From positions 62,001 to 126,000 of the forward strand of contig JAADJZ010000004.1 in assembly GCA_011032825.1 (NCBI GenBank): DNA of 64,000 bases. The letters run 5' to 3'. The translations under genes and the position numbers were made by a program. Below are positions 24,575 through 35,099 of this stretch, piece after piece (the first letter of the stretch is position 1; the number at the start of each line of letters is the position of its first letter). Source of the DNA: Massariosphaeria phaeospora (Eukaryota; Ascomycota; Dothideomycetes; Pleosporales). The notes under the pieces were generated by a model. The model made no database searches. It was given only the letters and a program-made list of their open reading frames with translations, and had not been told where the DNA came from.

Positions 24575-27500
24575 GGTTCGTGTCTGGTTCCCATGTGTTC
24601 TCGCTGTCTGGGTAACCTAACCACTTGACTAGGTATTCTTCCTGGTTATCCATGACTCGGTGTGCGATAATCTTTTCGACTTTGAATTCGTCTTCTTCTT
24701 CGGTTTCGTAGCGAAAGGTTCGCTGGAGTGGCGTTTGTGGGTCAGCTGGTTCCAACAAGGATATGTGGAATACTGGGTGGATCTTTGCGTCTTTGGGCAA
24801 GTCTAATTTGTAATTGACTAGGCTTCGTTGCTCTGATATCAAAAATGGTCCGACTTTGACGTTGTCTAGACCCTTGCTTGGTCGTTTGGTGCGCAAATTC
24901 TTTGTAAGGAGATAAACTCTATCCCCCCTCTTTAGCTGAGGTGCCATTTTTCGTTTTCGGTTGACATATGAGATGCTTTGGCGTTGTGCTATCTCAAGTT
25001 TACTTCGTAGTAACTTATGTACTTCTTTGAGGTCCTCTACTGCTCTTGTAGCAGTCTCGGCTTTCGCGCCTAGAAGCGTTCTTTCAAAGAGATGTGGGTG
25101 TTTCCTGTGATTTGCGTAGTAAAGTGTCTGTCCTGTAGACTCCGACAACTTGTTGTTATACGCTAACTGTGCCATTGGTAGAAGCTCTACTCAATTGGTT
25201 TGTCGTTCGTTGCTGTATATCCTTAGATATGTCTTCATAGTTCGATTCGTTCTTTCTGTTTGCCCGTCTGTTTGTGGATGATATGCTGTCGATAGCTTGC
25301 GTTTCGTTCCAATTGCGGCTAACAGAGTCGTCTAGTAGTTCGATGTGAAGAGCTTGTCTCTGTCACTAATAATTGATTTGGGTATTCCATGGTATCTGAT
25401 AAGTCGATCTAGGAGAATGAATCCTAGTTGTTGCGCGGTGTACGTGTTCTTGAAAGGTATCATTTCCGCGTATTTGGTAAATCGGTCGACTATAACTATA
25501 ATAGCGTTGTAGGCTATTCCTGTAGCAGGGTCCTTTGACGAGGGCAATTCTGTTACGAAATCCATAGAGATATTAGTCCAAGGCTCATCTGGTAGCTCTA
25601 GGGCCTGCATTTCTCCGTATTGTGCGTGGGTACTGTGTTTGTTTTTCTAGCAGTCTGCACATTTTTTGACGATTGCGGTGACCTTGTCTTTTATTCCGCT
25701 GAACTCGTAGTTTCGTTTGATGAGTTCTATCGTTCTTGTGATTCCAAAGTAACCGTGAACTGGGTCATCGTGATGTTGTTGTATAATTGCTTCTTGCAAT
25801 TCTTCTAGAACTGTAATTGTGGTCTTTAGGAGTACGTTCAGCGTTCTAGCTGGTCCTAGTGATCCGTCTTGGTTGACCTTAAGTATCGCGGTGTCGATAA
25901 TTTCTTTTGTTCCGGTGATATCATGTTTCGGCTGAGAGCGTCGGCTTGCCGTTGTCTTTTCCTAGTGTGTACACGATCTTGAACTTGTACTGGCCTAGCA
26001 TTTCTGACTATCTAACCTGCCTTCGGTTGAGTACTTTGGTGGTCGTGAAATTGACTAAGTTCTTGTGATCCGTGAATATCGTGAGTTCCGAGCAGCTTTC
26101 TGCGTATACTCTCCAATGCTGTAAGCATGCAACAATAGCTAGCAGCTCTTTGTCGTGCACGTCGTATCGTTCTTCAGGTCCTAAGAACTTGCGTGAGTAG
26201 TAAGCGATAGGGTGCCATTTGCCTTCGTGCAATTGGCTGGCACATCCTCCTAGCGCGAGATCCGACGCATCGGTCTCAAAGCGTAGGGGTTGTCCTGCTT
26301 GAAATATCCGGAAGCATGGTGAACTAATGCTTGCGTTCTTGAGCTGTTGGAAAGCTTCTTCTGCTTCCTTGCTCCATGCGAAGGCTGTATCCTTTCGCGT
26401 AAGCTTTGTCAAAGGTATGGCGATTTTCGAGTAATCCTTGATGAACTGTCGATTGAAGTTCAGAAACCCTAAGAAGGATTGTATTTCCTTGACGTTCTTA
26501 GGTTGTGGCTATTCTTTGACTACCTTGATCTTGTCTTCGCTCATACGTACTCCGTCCGCTCTACTACGTATCCGAGAAATGCGACTTCGCGCTTGTGGAA
26601 TTCGCACTTCTCTGGTTTGAGTCGGAGGTTGAATTTGTCGAGGCACCTTAGCACCGTTTTGACATGTTCAACATGGTCCTCTTGAGTTTCGGAATAGATG
26701 AGGATGTCGTCTAGATAGGCGACGACAAAGATATCCAAGTGCATTCTCAACACGTTGTTGATAAGCTCTTGAAAGGTTGCTGGGGCATTCGTGAGCCTAA
26801 ATGGCATGACAGTGTATTCGTAATGTCCGTATCTCGTTCGGAACGCTGTCTTCTATTCTTTACCCTTCTTGATTCTGATAAGGTGGTAACTATCCCGTAG
26901 GTCGAGCGCTGTGAAGACCTTTGCGTGGGATAATCAATCCCGTAATTCTGTAATATTCGGTAGAGGGTATCGATTCTTGACCGTAATGTCGTTGAGCCTT
27001 TGAAAGTCAACGCATAGTCGTAGTACGCCGTTCTTCTTTGGTACGAAGATAATCGGGTATCCTGCAGGTGACTGTGATGGTCGTATGTAACCTTTTTTTA
27101 GGTTATCTCTAATGTAATCGCGGAGTGTGCTTAACTCCTTTTCCGATAGTCCGTATATTGGGCCGAAAGTCGGTTGCTTTCCTTCTTGTAAGACGATCTC
27201 GTGGTCCCAAGGTTTGTGTTCTGGTAATGCTTCTGCATCTACTACTTTCTGAAAGAGATGTCTAAACTCTTTGTACTCGTAGGGTATTCCTAAAGGTGCG
27301 CTAATTTCCTTCTTTACTCTAACTTGTTGATCCGAGGGCTCCGAGTTGGTATCTGTTGAGTTGGACCCTTGTGTTCTAAGGCCGTCCTTTGTCGATGCAA
27401 TCACGTTGATTGTCCTCTTATCTGCTATCAAACTCTGCCGATGCGCAGGCATAGTGTCAAGGGCGCTGTTCCTGCAACACTCTAGTGAAAGCGTGTTTTT

Positions 27501-27941
27501 CCTCTAGTCGATCTGGGGATTATGCTTTCTTAACTAGGGAAGTCCTAAAATGATGTCGTGGATAGCTAGTCCAAAGACGTCGAAGGCTAACTTCTCTTGG
27601 TGTCGTCTGATGTGCAATGGTACGTTACTTATCTCGTGCGTAACTACCGGTTGCGCCCGTATAGGCTGTCCGTCGGCACTAGCAAGTGGATAGGGCTGTT
27701 GTTTCTTCAGTGGTTGTAGACCGGCTACAAACACTGCTTGAGCGGAAACAAAGTTATCCTGTGCTCCTGTGTCGATCAAGGCTTTCATTAGGTAACCGTT
27801 AAGCTTTACTAAGAGCTTAATCTGTTTCGCCGGGTTGATTACGTTAATCTGTCTAACTCCGGGGTTAGGCGTCGCTGGCCTAAAAAAGAATCCGTACCGA
27901 ATCCGTTGGCTTTCTTGAAAGTCCAATGCTGTGCGCAGTTA
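24537..27941 (-). pseudogene. pol: Chromovirus Pol: protease, RT, RNase H, integrase, chromodomain
   Basis: The frame lies -1 to Gag. Protease: ALIDTGAQD near 27771. RT: catalytic YLDD at 26706-26717, preceded by [13 protein letters not shown]. RNase H: ETDASD and TDHKNL at 26050-26300. Integrase: a zinc finger ending KCADC near 25650 whose second His position (HDDPVHGYFG) reads Tyr; catalytic D at 25560-25562, D at 25362-25364, E at 25254-25256, a DD35E spacing, all intact. Chromodomain at 24540-24689: EFKVEKIIAHR then YLVKWLGYPDSENTWEP. Stops: TAG 27534, TGA 26934, TAG 26853, TAG 26509, TAG 26008, TAG 25647, TAG 25332, TGA 25191. Frame shifts near 26560, 25945 and 25930. All stops fit C-to-T decay of Trp, Gln or Arg codons. 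Confidence 0.93.
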
Positions 27942-29614
27942 AGGTGTAGGCAGGTCTGCCATTGAGCCTAAGTGCAGTTGCTATTCACAAGCATTTGCAT
28001 TGCGAGTAGTTCCGCTGGGTTGTCTTTCCTAGGGAAGTGTAGTATGTCGCGTTTGTCCCATAGGTAGTGTTCGCAAGTGTCGTTCTTGCAGTCAAACCAC
28101 TTCCAAGGGCAGGATTGGCTTTTCCTCTTAGGGAACCATCTCGTGCCTTGCTTGTCTAAGTAGTGGGTAAGACAGTGATCGTGAAAGCACACTGTCCATG
28201 ACATTTTCGCGTGTTCTAGATTTCGGTAGTCTAGGTAGTACTGTGGTCTGTAGGAGTTCGCGTCCTTGCGGTTACTCCTAAAGCTTCGTCGAGATTCTCT
28301 CGCTGCTTTATCGTGCTAGTGTTCCTCAGTGGCCGATTCGTTTAGATCCAGAGGTGGGATGTTTTCTTCAGGGCGTCTTGCTTTCTTGAGCTCCTGGTAG
28401 ATTCCTTGTTTGTCTTTCTCTGTGAGCCATTGGTCGGGCTCGTCAAGATATCTCCACACTGCTTCGTTATAGTCGGGTACATCGTCTCAGGGCAGGGTGT
28501 CGGATTGATAGATTCTCCGTACCCGTTCTTCCCTAATGATCTGGTCTCGATGTTCCGTGGTATTTGGTGGGTTTGGTTGCTCGTCTGGTGACTCGTATTC
28601 TTCATTCATCGAAGAGTTGGTATCGTCACAGAGCAATTTTCTTTCAGCTAAACCTGTCCCCTTAGGCGACTGTTCTCTCTGATTCTTGACATCTATGGGG
28701 GTGATTACCTCCCATTCTTCATCAATACCACTCGTGGTATTGGACAGTACGTTCAACTGTCGAACAACTTTGTTCTTCTGGTGACAGTTGCTGGAGATGT
28801 GGCCTAGTTTGCCACAATTATAGCAGGTCCTTGTTTCCTTGCTATACTTCGATCGTCCGTTGATCGGTTTGCCTTTGTTGAGGTTGTCGAGGTGCATAGG
28901 TTCGTATCCTTGAGCTGAGTTGTATACGCCTGCTAGGCGCGAGTGTTAGGTTCGCACTCGACGCTGGCTAGTGTTGGGTGTATGACTCCTGTTGCTCTTT
29001 GGTGCGTGGAACCTTGCTTCGGCTCGCGTTTCGATTGCGAGTTCGTACAACTCATTGTCGAGGCGGATCGATTCTTCGATCAGGTCGTCCAAGGTGTCTG
29101 TGGCTGCTCCAGAGCGCATCAGTTCTGCCTTGACGTTATCTTTCAGCCCTTGCTTGTACATGCGCATGAGTGCTTTGTCGTTCCAGTCGGTCTGGATGGA
29201 GTACTGTTGAAACAGGTTGGCGTAGTCTCCGGCCGACTTGGTCTGGCGCATTCGTTGGATAGTTCTTTCTGCGATAGCGGGTTCGTTGGCGATCGCATAG
29301 GATTGTCGCAGCTTGTCTTTGAACACAGCGCGATCTTTGAACATGCGTGTAATCATGTCTTCGTCGTTGTCGCTATCCAGGTACTTCTTCAAGTAGGGTT
29401 AGACCCACTTGAGGGCTGTCCCTCTCATGTAGGAAGCCATCAGAGATGCCTTGTCGACGTCGTCGACATGGTCATCTTCGAACTTGAAGAAGAGGTCGAA
29501 CTGGAGTAACCAGTCCTCTAGCTTCAAGCGATCCCCATAGTAGAGGTCGGGCTTCGCTACCTTCGTACCGCCGGTGCGGGTATGAGGAGGGGTGGTCATC
29601 GAGGTATCACTCAT
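27839..29614 (-). pseudogene. gag: Chromovirus Gag (with Cys/His-rich C-terminal extension)
   Basis: The first ATG is at 29614, only 17 nt inside the 5' LTR; the same frame runs to a TAA at 27839, about 590 codons. The N-terminal half resembles Ty3/gypsy capsid (KLEDWLLQFDLFFKF; YANLFQQYSIQTDWND). A CCHC knuckle CYNCGKLGHISSNC lies at 28784-28825. The C-terminal part carries three W-x2-C-x4-C-x2-[HY] units (27920-28200). In-frame stops at 29399 (TAA), 28946 (TAA), 28487 (TGA), 28316 (TAG) and 27968 (TAG) each follow a pyrimidine and fit CAA, CGA or CAG ancestors. Confidence 0.9.
27881..27887 (-). promoter_or_regulatory. -1 ribosomal frameshift heptamer TTTTTTA
   Basis: On the coding strand T TTT TTA lies in Gag phase (TCT TTT TTA GGC). 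Pol is in the -1 frame; its last upstream stop is at 27939 and Gag ends 42 nt downstream at 27839, so the heptamer sits inside the short overlap where slippage must occur. U UUU UUA is a well-known slippery heptamer. I have not modelled a downstream pseudoknot. Confidence 0.8.
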
Positions 29615-29631
29615 CTTGGAGGTCTTCAATA

Positions 29632-30062
29632 TGTAAAGGCTGAGCGGACTTGGAAGAGTCTTTTATCAGGCTTAGGTTAGTTCTTAGGGATGAAGTGAGT
29701 TCGATGGACCAAGGGGGGTTGTATGGCGTTCAATACTAAGGCAGTAGCAGGCTTCGTTCTGCAAAGAGTATAGAAGTCAAAGTAAGAGTCAACTTAGGTA
29801 ATTGAGATTGAAGACAACGACTGTAAGAGTGCGTTGTCTCTCGTAGTCTATATACTTAGAGAATGTCCTTTGCTCATTCTTGAGCGCTTACTATTGAGCA
29901 GTGCTCGTTGCTGAGCGCTCACCATTGAGCGCGCTCATTCTTGAGCGCTCATCAGTGAGCGGTCACGTGACCGAGGTTTGGTCAGCTTGCTGTGTGACCC
30001 TATTGGTGGCTTATAACCCGGGCGCTTCGCGCTGAGCCTAGTTGTAATACTGGATCGTAACA
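29632..30062 (-). repeat. 5' LTR of the young chromovirus
   Basis: 431 bp, TG...CA borders, flanked outside by GTTCC. On the coding strand it starts TGTTACGATCCAGTATTAC and ends CCTTTACA. It holds the presumed promoter described separately. Confidence 0.96.
29848..29857 (-). promoter_or_regulatory. Presumed LTR promoter: TATA-like box with upstream palindromes
   Basis: AAGTATATAG on the coding strand is the only good TATA-like sequence in the LTR. Upstream (29870-29955) are repeated TGAGCGCTCA-type palindromes, and at 29960-29973 a 14-bp palindrome with a central CACGTG E-box. This order (palindromes, TATA, then about 215 bp to the LTR end) fits U3-R-U5; the start site itself cannot be placed. 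Confidence 0.55.
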
Positions 30063-30067
30063 GTTCC

Positions 30068-31931
30068 ACTGCTCGTAGTAATTGCACTAGTTAATAAAAC
30101 ATTTCTATAGCTGTAGGTGTTTGCTGTAGTTTTGATTTTTGAAATTCTATCTAGTCGCGTATCTCTATAGCTAATAGATCGCGCATTTTTAAGTGCAGAA
30201 AAGCTAGCGTGCTGCTTAGCACGTATCGTAGTTTTCTATGCATAATTTGTTGTTGCATTTTAAGTAGTCCTTGTTTTTTGGACCTATAGGCTACTATTCT
30301 GTAATATGCTTGCTAGACTAGTGTGTTTGATACTTTTTGTTGTAACACTACGCTTATGCGCAGCTGCTGCCGTAGTTTTTAAACTAATTGTTGTAGTTAT
30401 GTACGTAACATTTTGTTACTGTACATTCGCTGTCTTTGAGCAAAACGTGTAATAGTAATTTTAGCTGTTGTTGAGCAAGAATTCTATTGTTTGCGTAGTA
30501 TACACAGTTCTTTTTGTTGCACTAGTGCTAAAGTAGGTTTCCGTAATTGTTCTAATTAGCAAACTTTATTTTCTTTTCTGTTGGTTCTTGTTGTGCTATT
30601 GCTGCTTTTGCAGCTTTTTATCTTTGTAGTTCTTCGATTTGTAGTTTCTTAAACTGTTGGTCGCAGTACTAGGCAATGTAAGTAGTTCTACTGCACATTT
30701 AGCACTCGTAGTTTTAAAGTTAATCTATAATCTCTTTTGCTTGTAGATAAGCAAGTTCTGTTTCCTAATCTAACAGTGTCTTCGCTATCGAGTTTTTAAC
30801 TTTAACTTACTTGCTTTCTAGTTTTTCGTAGATTCTTAGATATAGTGTAGCTACTCGTTGTAGTTAAACTATAGCGATAGTAGCAGCTTGTGCGCTTGCT
30901 ACTTTCTGTAGTATTTCTAGGCAGTCTCTGCAAAAGTGTCCGTTTTTTTTGCATTAGAGACATACTTTATTGTTGTAACGCTTCTAGCGTTTCTCTTTAG
31001 ACAGCTTGTTTTTAGAGTTTTGCTTTGTCAAGGTAGCGTTCTTTTTATTAAACTGCTTTCGTAGTAGTTTGTTGTTCTAAATTTGTCTAACGCTGTCGAT
31101 ATCTATAGAGTCGTAGTAATAGGTTTTTTTAATCGTAGCTACCAAGCGTATGTATAGTTTGACAGTGAACTTGCGTTTCTACTGTTGTTGCTATAGTTAG
31201 TTGTTAATTTATACCGCAGTTTTAATCAACTCGTTGAGTTTCTCTAGTCTTTTGTCTTAACTAATTTTATTTTTTACGTGTTTTTTTAACTTTGCGTAGT
31301 AGAACTCGCATAAGCTGCGTTCTTCTACGTTGTCTACTTTAGCTTAAATTCTTTTAAATTTAATTGTGTATTCGCCGGCTAAGCTTTTTTGCCTAAGTAA
31401 TCTAAGTTAGTTTATTGCTTGCTGCGTTTCGTTTACTTTGCCGTAGATCGTATAAAGTTTTTGCTTAAACAACTTTTAATTCTTAAAAATACGCTTCGTG
31501 TCTTGCTTTATTTTCTTTACGTTTTCTGCGTGCGTAACGTAATCTTCGGCGTATAGCTAAAACTATTCTGCTGCGTTGTCTTTCATGTGCATTCTAGCTG
31601 CTAGGATCTTGTTTTAATTCGTGTAAAAGCTGTTGCTATAATAACAGCAGTAGAAGTCTACGTTAGTAAAGAAAAGTTTTAAATTTCTTTTTCTCTCGCT
31701 ATATTTCTCTAGGGAAAGTGCCTTTGCTAACTTTTCTTTTGTTCTACCTTAGAGCTCTGTAACTGCTGCTAATAGTTTTTAAATCTATTCTACTTGCTGC
31801 TGTATCTAATTGGCTTGCTTCGCTATTACAGTTGCTAGATTCGTTGTAGGTGTAGTAACGCTACTGCTCGTTGTGCGTAAGCTCGTAGGTGTTGCTATGT
31901 TGTCTTAGTTTCAAACCTAAAGTAGTTAACG
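30068..31931 (-). pseudogene. G1a Gag and 5' internal region (degenerate)
   Basis: Between the young chromovirus and the G1a 5' LTR. A CCHC knuckle at 30921-30962 reads C-L-stop-C-KKNG-H-FCRD-C on the minus strand; the stop is a TAA at a probable CAA. The flanks match the second G1 element at 52380-54220. The internal region begins CGTTAACTACTTTAGG next to the LTR, with no TGG-type tRNA primer site visible. Confidence 0.75.
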
Positions 31932-32431
31932 TGTTATTAGAAGTGTTCTCTTACTGAAGGTACTAGTATTAGACTTAGAGATTCCGCTTAAGGGATTGTT
32001 CTATGTTCAAAGAGCTTGATAACAACAAAAAAACAATCTCAATTCTATTCTAGATAGAATAACAAAGTAACAATCTGTTGCCTATAGATTTAATCTATGT
32101 ATAAAATGTACTTAGAAAAGTTAACTACAAAGAATTCAAACTATAAAAGAAATTCTGCTAATCTATATAGTTCTATAATTCTTTGCTAAAAGCGTTCTGC
32201 TTAGTTTGCTTAGTATGCTTAGTTGCTAAGCGCTTTAGGCTAGCTAAGCGTTCGCTGCTTAGTGTGCTTAGTCCGCTAAAGCTCTAATCGCACTAATTAC
32301 TATTACGTAACCGCTAACTTAATTCTGCCTTGCGCATCGCTGTACTTTCGTTTTGCAAACTTGCAAGCTCTAACAACTCTTCTACGTCGTTGCTTAGTCT
32401 ACGATACCTAGTATCGTCTTTGTTTGTAACA
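31932..32431 (-). repeat. G1a 5' LTR
   Basis: 500 bp; starts TGTTATTAG and ends GTAACA on the plus strand. The ACTAA at 32432-32436 is the right copy of the target duplication; the left copy is at 18719-18723. Confidence 0.93.
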
Positions 32432-32442
32432 ACTAAGTAGCG

Positions 32443-32760
32443 TGTAATAAGCTAAAAGCTCTATAAATTACTTTGATCGTAGGACTTTAGTAGATCTCAA
32501 CGCTAACATACAGCGCTTAGGTAGACTTCGCACTTCTTCGAATAAGCTTCGCAAGCTCGTTAGCTTAGTATATTAACAATATATTGCCTACGGCTACAAA
32601 CGCTTTAGGCTTCTAGTAGAGCACTAATAGCCTTTGGTAGAGTACTAATAGCTGCCTAGCAAGAAGTATATAGAGTTGCTCTGCTCTCGCTGTAGATAAA
32701 CTTTATTAAATTTATTACATTCTTTATCTAGAACCTGCTATCTTTGGCGATTTTTTTTTA
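32443..32760 (+). repeat. Family 4 5' LTR
   Basis: 318 bp with a same-length partner at 38375-38692. Shared blocks include AGTAGATCTCAACGCTAACA and GTATATAGAGTTGCTCT, the latter TATA-like. Confidence 0.88.
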
Positions 32761-34640
32761 TTTGAATTTAATTAATCTCTACGCAGTAAAGATCGTAAGA
32801 TCTTTAAAAAGTACAATACTTTTAGAAGTTAACAACAACTTACTAGAAATACTCTACGACGCAGCGAAAAAGGTTTTTAAAACTAAATTGCTATAATAGA
32901 CGGCACCTAGGATGAGTATATTTAGATGCTAGTTGTAGAAGCTCGCAGGCTAAAAAGTAAAAGCCAAAGCAGCGAAGCAATTAAAGAAGCTCTACAAAAG
33001 CTAATAGATAACGACAAACTTAATGTAGAAACTTAAGAAATTCGTTTTAATGCAGCGAAAGCTACATACTCGAAGATATTTGTTACAAAACTCGTAATAG
33101 AACTACTCAAAGAGGTAACGAGCAACTAGCTACTAGCAGCGAAGCTAGCTCTCGCGAGACTCTTAAATTCCAAGCAACTAGTTAACGAAAGTGCGCGAGT
33201 TCAAGCACTTATCGAAATACTGCAAAACTAAGTTCGAGTTCTTTAGAAAGAAAAGAGAGCCGCGCTAGCAACACCGCTAACTTCTTTTAGTATTTCAATA
33301 GTTTCTATGCTAATTACAAAGCGCAATAAAATGCCTAACTTAGCTTAGTTCGATAGAACAAAGTTAGACTATAGACAGTTTAAAGTCTAGGTAAAAAACA
33401 AGATGCTTAATAACGAGAATCTAATTAAGAACTTATGCGGCTATATCTACAACTGCTTAATAGAGCAAGCAGCTACTACTAAACTCGCCTAGTATTAGAA
33501 ACACTATAACGAAACGGCAAAGAAGTTTTAAAAGTACTTTAACAAGTACTAGGCTGGTAAATAGGTAGAGGTTGAGTTAGAGTTGGGTTAGCTTACGTCA
33601 GACCTCAACTCAACTCTAGCCTTAACCCGCGCTAGTTACTAAGCAGCTTGGGTAGAAGTTGGGTTAGAGTGGTCAAAGCTTAGGGTTGTGGTTAGGTCTT
33701 ACATAATATTTACAACCTATATTAATATTAAGTTTTCTATGTATATTTATTACATTTACTTATCACAGTTTCTTAACTATTTAGGTAACCCTAACCTAAC
33801 TCCCAACCTAGAGCTTTGACTACCCTAACCCAACCCCTACCTACGCTAGGTTAACTCTAACTCAACTTTAACTCAAGGTCTGTGCGACCTATAACTCAAC
33901 CTATACCCATCGATAGGTACTCCCTACCTATTCGCTAGCGTAACAAGTACTACTAGAACTACATGCGAGCGCAGAAAGCGCTCAACCAACTCTTTGCTTT
34001 TAAGCAAAAGAAAATGTTCTTTTAAAAGTATAATAAAGAATTCATGCGCTTTGCGTACGACGCAAAAATAACAGGCAACGTAGCTACATTAAAGAACTAG
34101 TACAAAGCAAAACTTCGCGCTAATCTATAGAATAGAATAGTTAGCGTTATTGTTTTTATAGCATAGCAACTTTAGGACCTAATAAAATAGGTTACCTAGA
34201 TTAAAAAAAACCTAAACCGCGCGAAAGCAAACAACTAGTAGCAGATAATACCGAATTAATCAATAAGCGACATAAAAGCTATGAACTAAAAGCTAACAAC
34301 TAAAGCTGCTACCTAAGCAGTCTAGGCGGCTACTAACAACAAGAAAAAAAAGCAGGCCAAATAAGCAAACAACGCAGAAATAACAAAACGACAAAAGAAT
34401 TACCTTTGCTTTTAATATAGTTTAGCAACTTACATGTTTAATAAATGTAAGCTCGCAGCTTTAAAAAAGCTCGCTACAACTTAAAAAGCAACTTCTAAAC
34501 TAGTTAAGACAACGGCAAAAGTTAAAAAAGTCTTCGAGTTCGAAGACTCGAAAAACTAAACACTTCTAACTAAAAGCGCGGTTAAGAGTAGTAGAAAAAG
34601 AACACAGTTTTTTTATTAAATAAGTTTCTAAAGTTCTGCT
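32761..34640 (+). pseudogene. Family 4 Gag (degenerate), interrupted by MITE M1
   Basis: Plus-strand Gag-like frame from about 32900. A remnant knuckle near 34400-34440 reads CFxYSLATYMFNKC, a CCHC motif in which one Cys and the His are now Tyr, as expected of C-to-T decay. MITE M1 at 33550-33942 splits the capsid region (KYFNKY before, YYNYMRAQKALNQLF after). Confidence 0.65.
33550..33942. mobile_element. hAT-like MITE copy M1 (393 bp)
   Basis: Starts TAGGCTGGTAAATAGGTAG and ends with the imperfect inverse (CTACCTATTCGCTAGCGTA), flanked by the perfect 8-bp repeat ACAAGTAC (33542-33549, 33943-33950). An 8-bp duplication is typical of hAT transposons. No coding capacity. It keeps many TGAG/CTCA contexts that M2 and M3 have lost, so it looks younger. 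Confidence 0.9.
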
Positions 34641-35099
34641 AGCGCTAGCTAGACGAGAAACTACTTACAGTACATGCAATTATTAATTAATTTATTTTCG
34701 CTTTAGCAATGCTCGACTCTAGGTGCACTACCTATAGTCTAGTTAGTAAAAAGTTTTGTAAAAAAAACTGTTTCTTGCGTATTTTAATAAAAGAAAAGCT
34801 TGTAGTAAGCATTGGCGAACAAGTCGTTAAGGTTACAAAAGCTGCCTAGTTTACAATAAACCTAAATAGGCACGAACAAACAGTTTAAGCGTACGTTATA
34901 ACTAAGAATAACAAATACAATATTATTCTAAAGCGCTTATAAATAGACAGAAGCTAGGTAACGCTAGCTTCGGCAAAAAAATTAATTTTCATCTATTTAA
35001 CTAGAACACGCGTGCGGAGCTAGAAAAGAAAAAAGCTTAAACAAAAGCTCTAGCAGGTGTTTGCAGCTGCGTTCGAAATAATAATGCAGCAGTTTAAGA

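Larger units (their letters stand above)
23535..30062 (-). mobile_element. Young Ty3/gypsy chromovirus, 6528 bp, lightly mutated
   Basis: Two 431-bp LTRs (23535-23965 and 29632-30062) with nine differences enclose Gag, protease, RT, RNase H, integrase and a C-terminal chromodomain on the minus strand, plus an antisense Zn2Cys6-like frame. Its base composition is much less AT-rich than everything around it. It is broken by about 13 in-frame stops and about three 1-nt indels, so it is not autonomous, but it is the youngest element in the window. It interrupts G1a between Gag and Pol. Confidence 0.97.
18724..32431 (-). mobile_element. Ty3/gypsy element G1a, complete with LTRs and target duplication, hosting the young chromovirus
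   Basis: Two 500-bp LTRs (18724-19223, 31932-32431) begin TG and end CA and are flanked by the perfect 5-bp repeat ACTAA (18719-18723 and 32432-32436). Gag and pol run on the minus strand, so 31932-32431 is the 5' LTR. Without the nested chromovirus (23535-30062 plus one GTTCC) the element is about 7.2 kb. LTR differences I compared are transitions. Coding domains are recognisable but full of stops. Confidence 0.93.

Noticed and set aside
28342..28605. Separate 87-codon minus-strand frame
   Set aside because: It is out of phase with the Gag frame, which continues through this region with recognisable protein after the TGA at 28487.
28943..29509. 188-codon plus-strand open frame
   Set aside because: It is the complement of chromovirus Gag, which has clear capsid and knuckle homology; composition explains the open antisense frame.
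33760..33850. Telomere-like AACCCTAACC strings
   Set aside because: They occur once or twice inside MITE M1 and are not a tandem array; M2 and M3 carry decayed versions at the same place.
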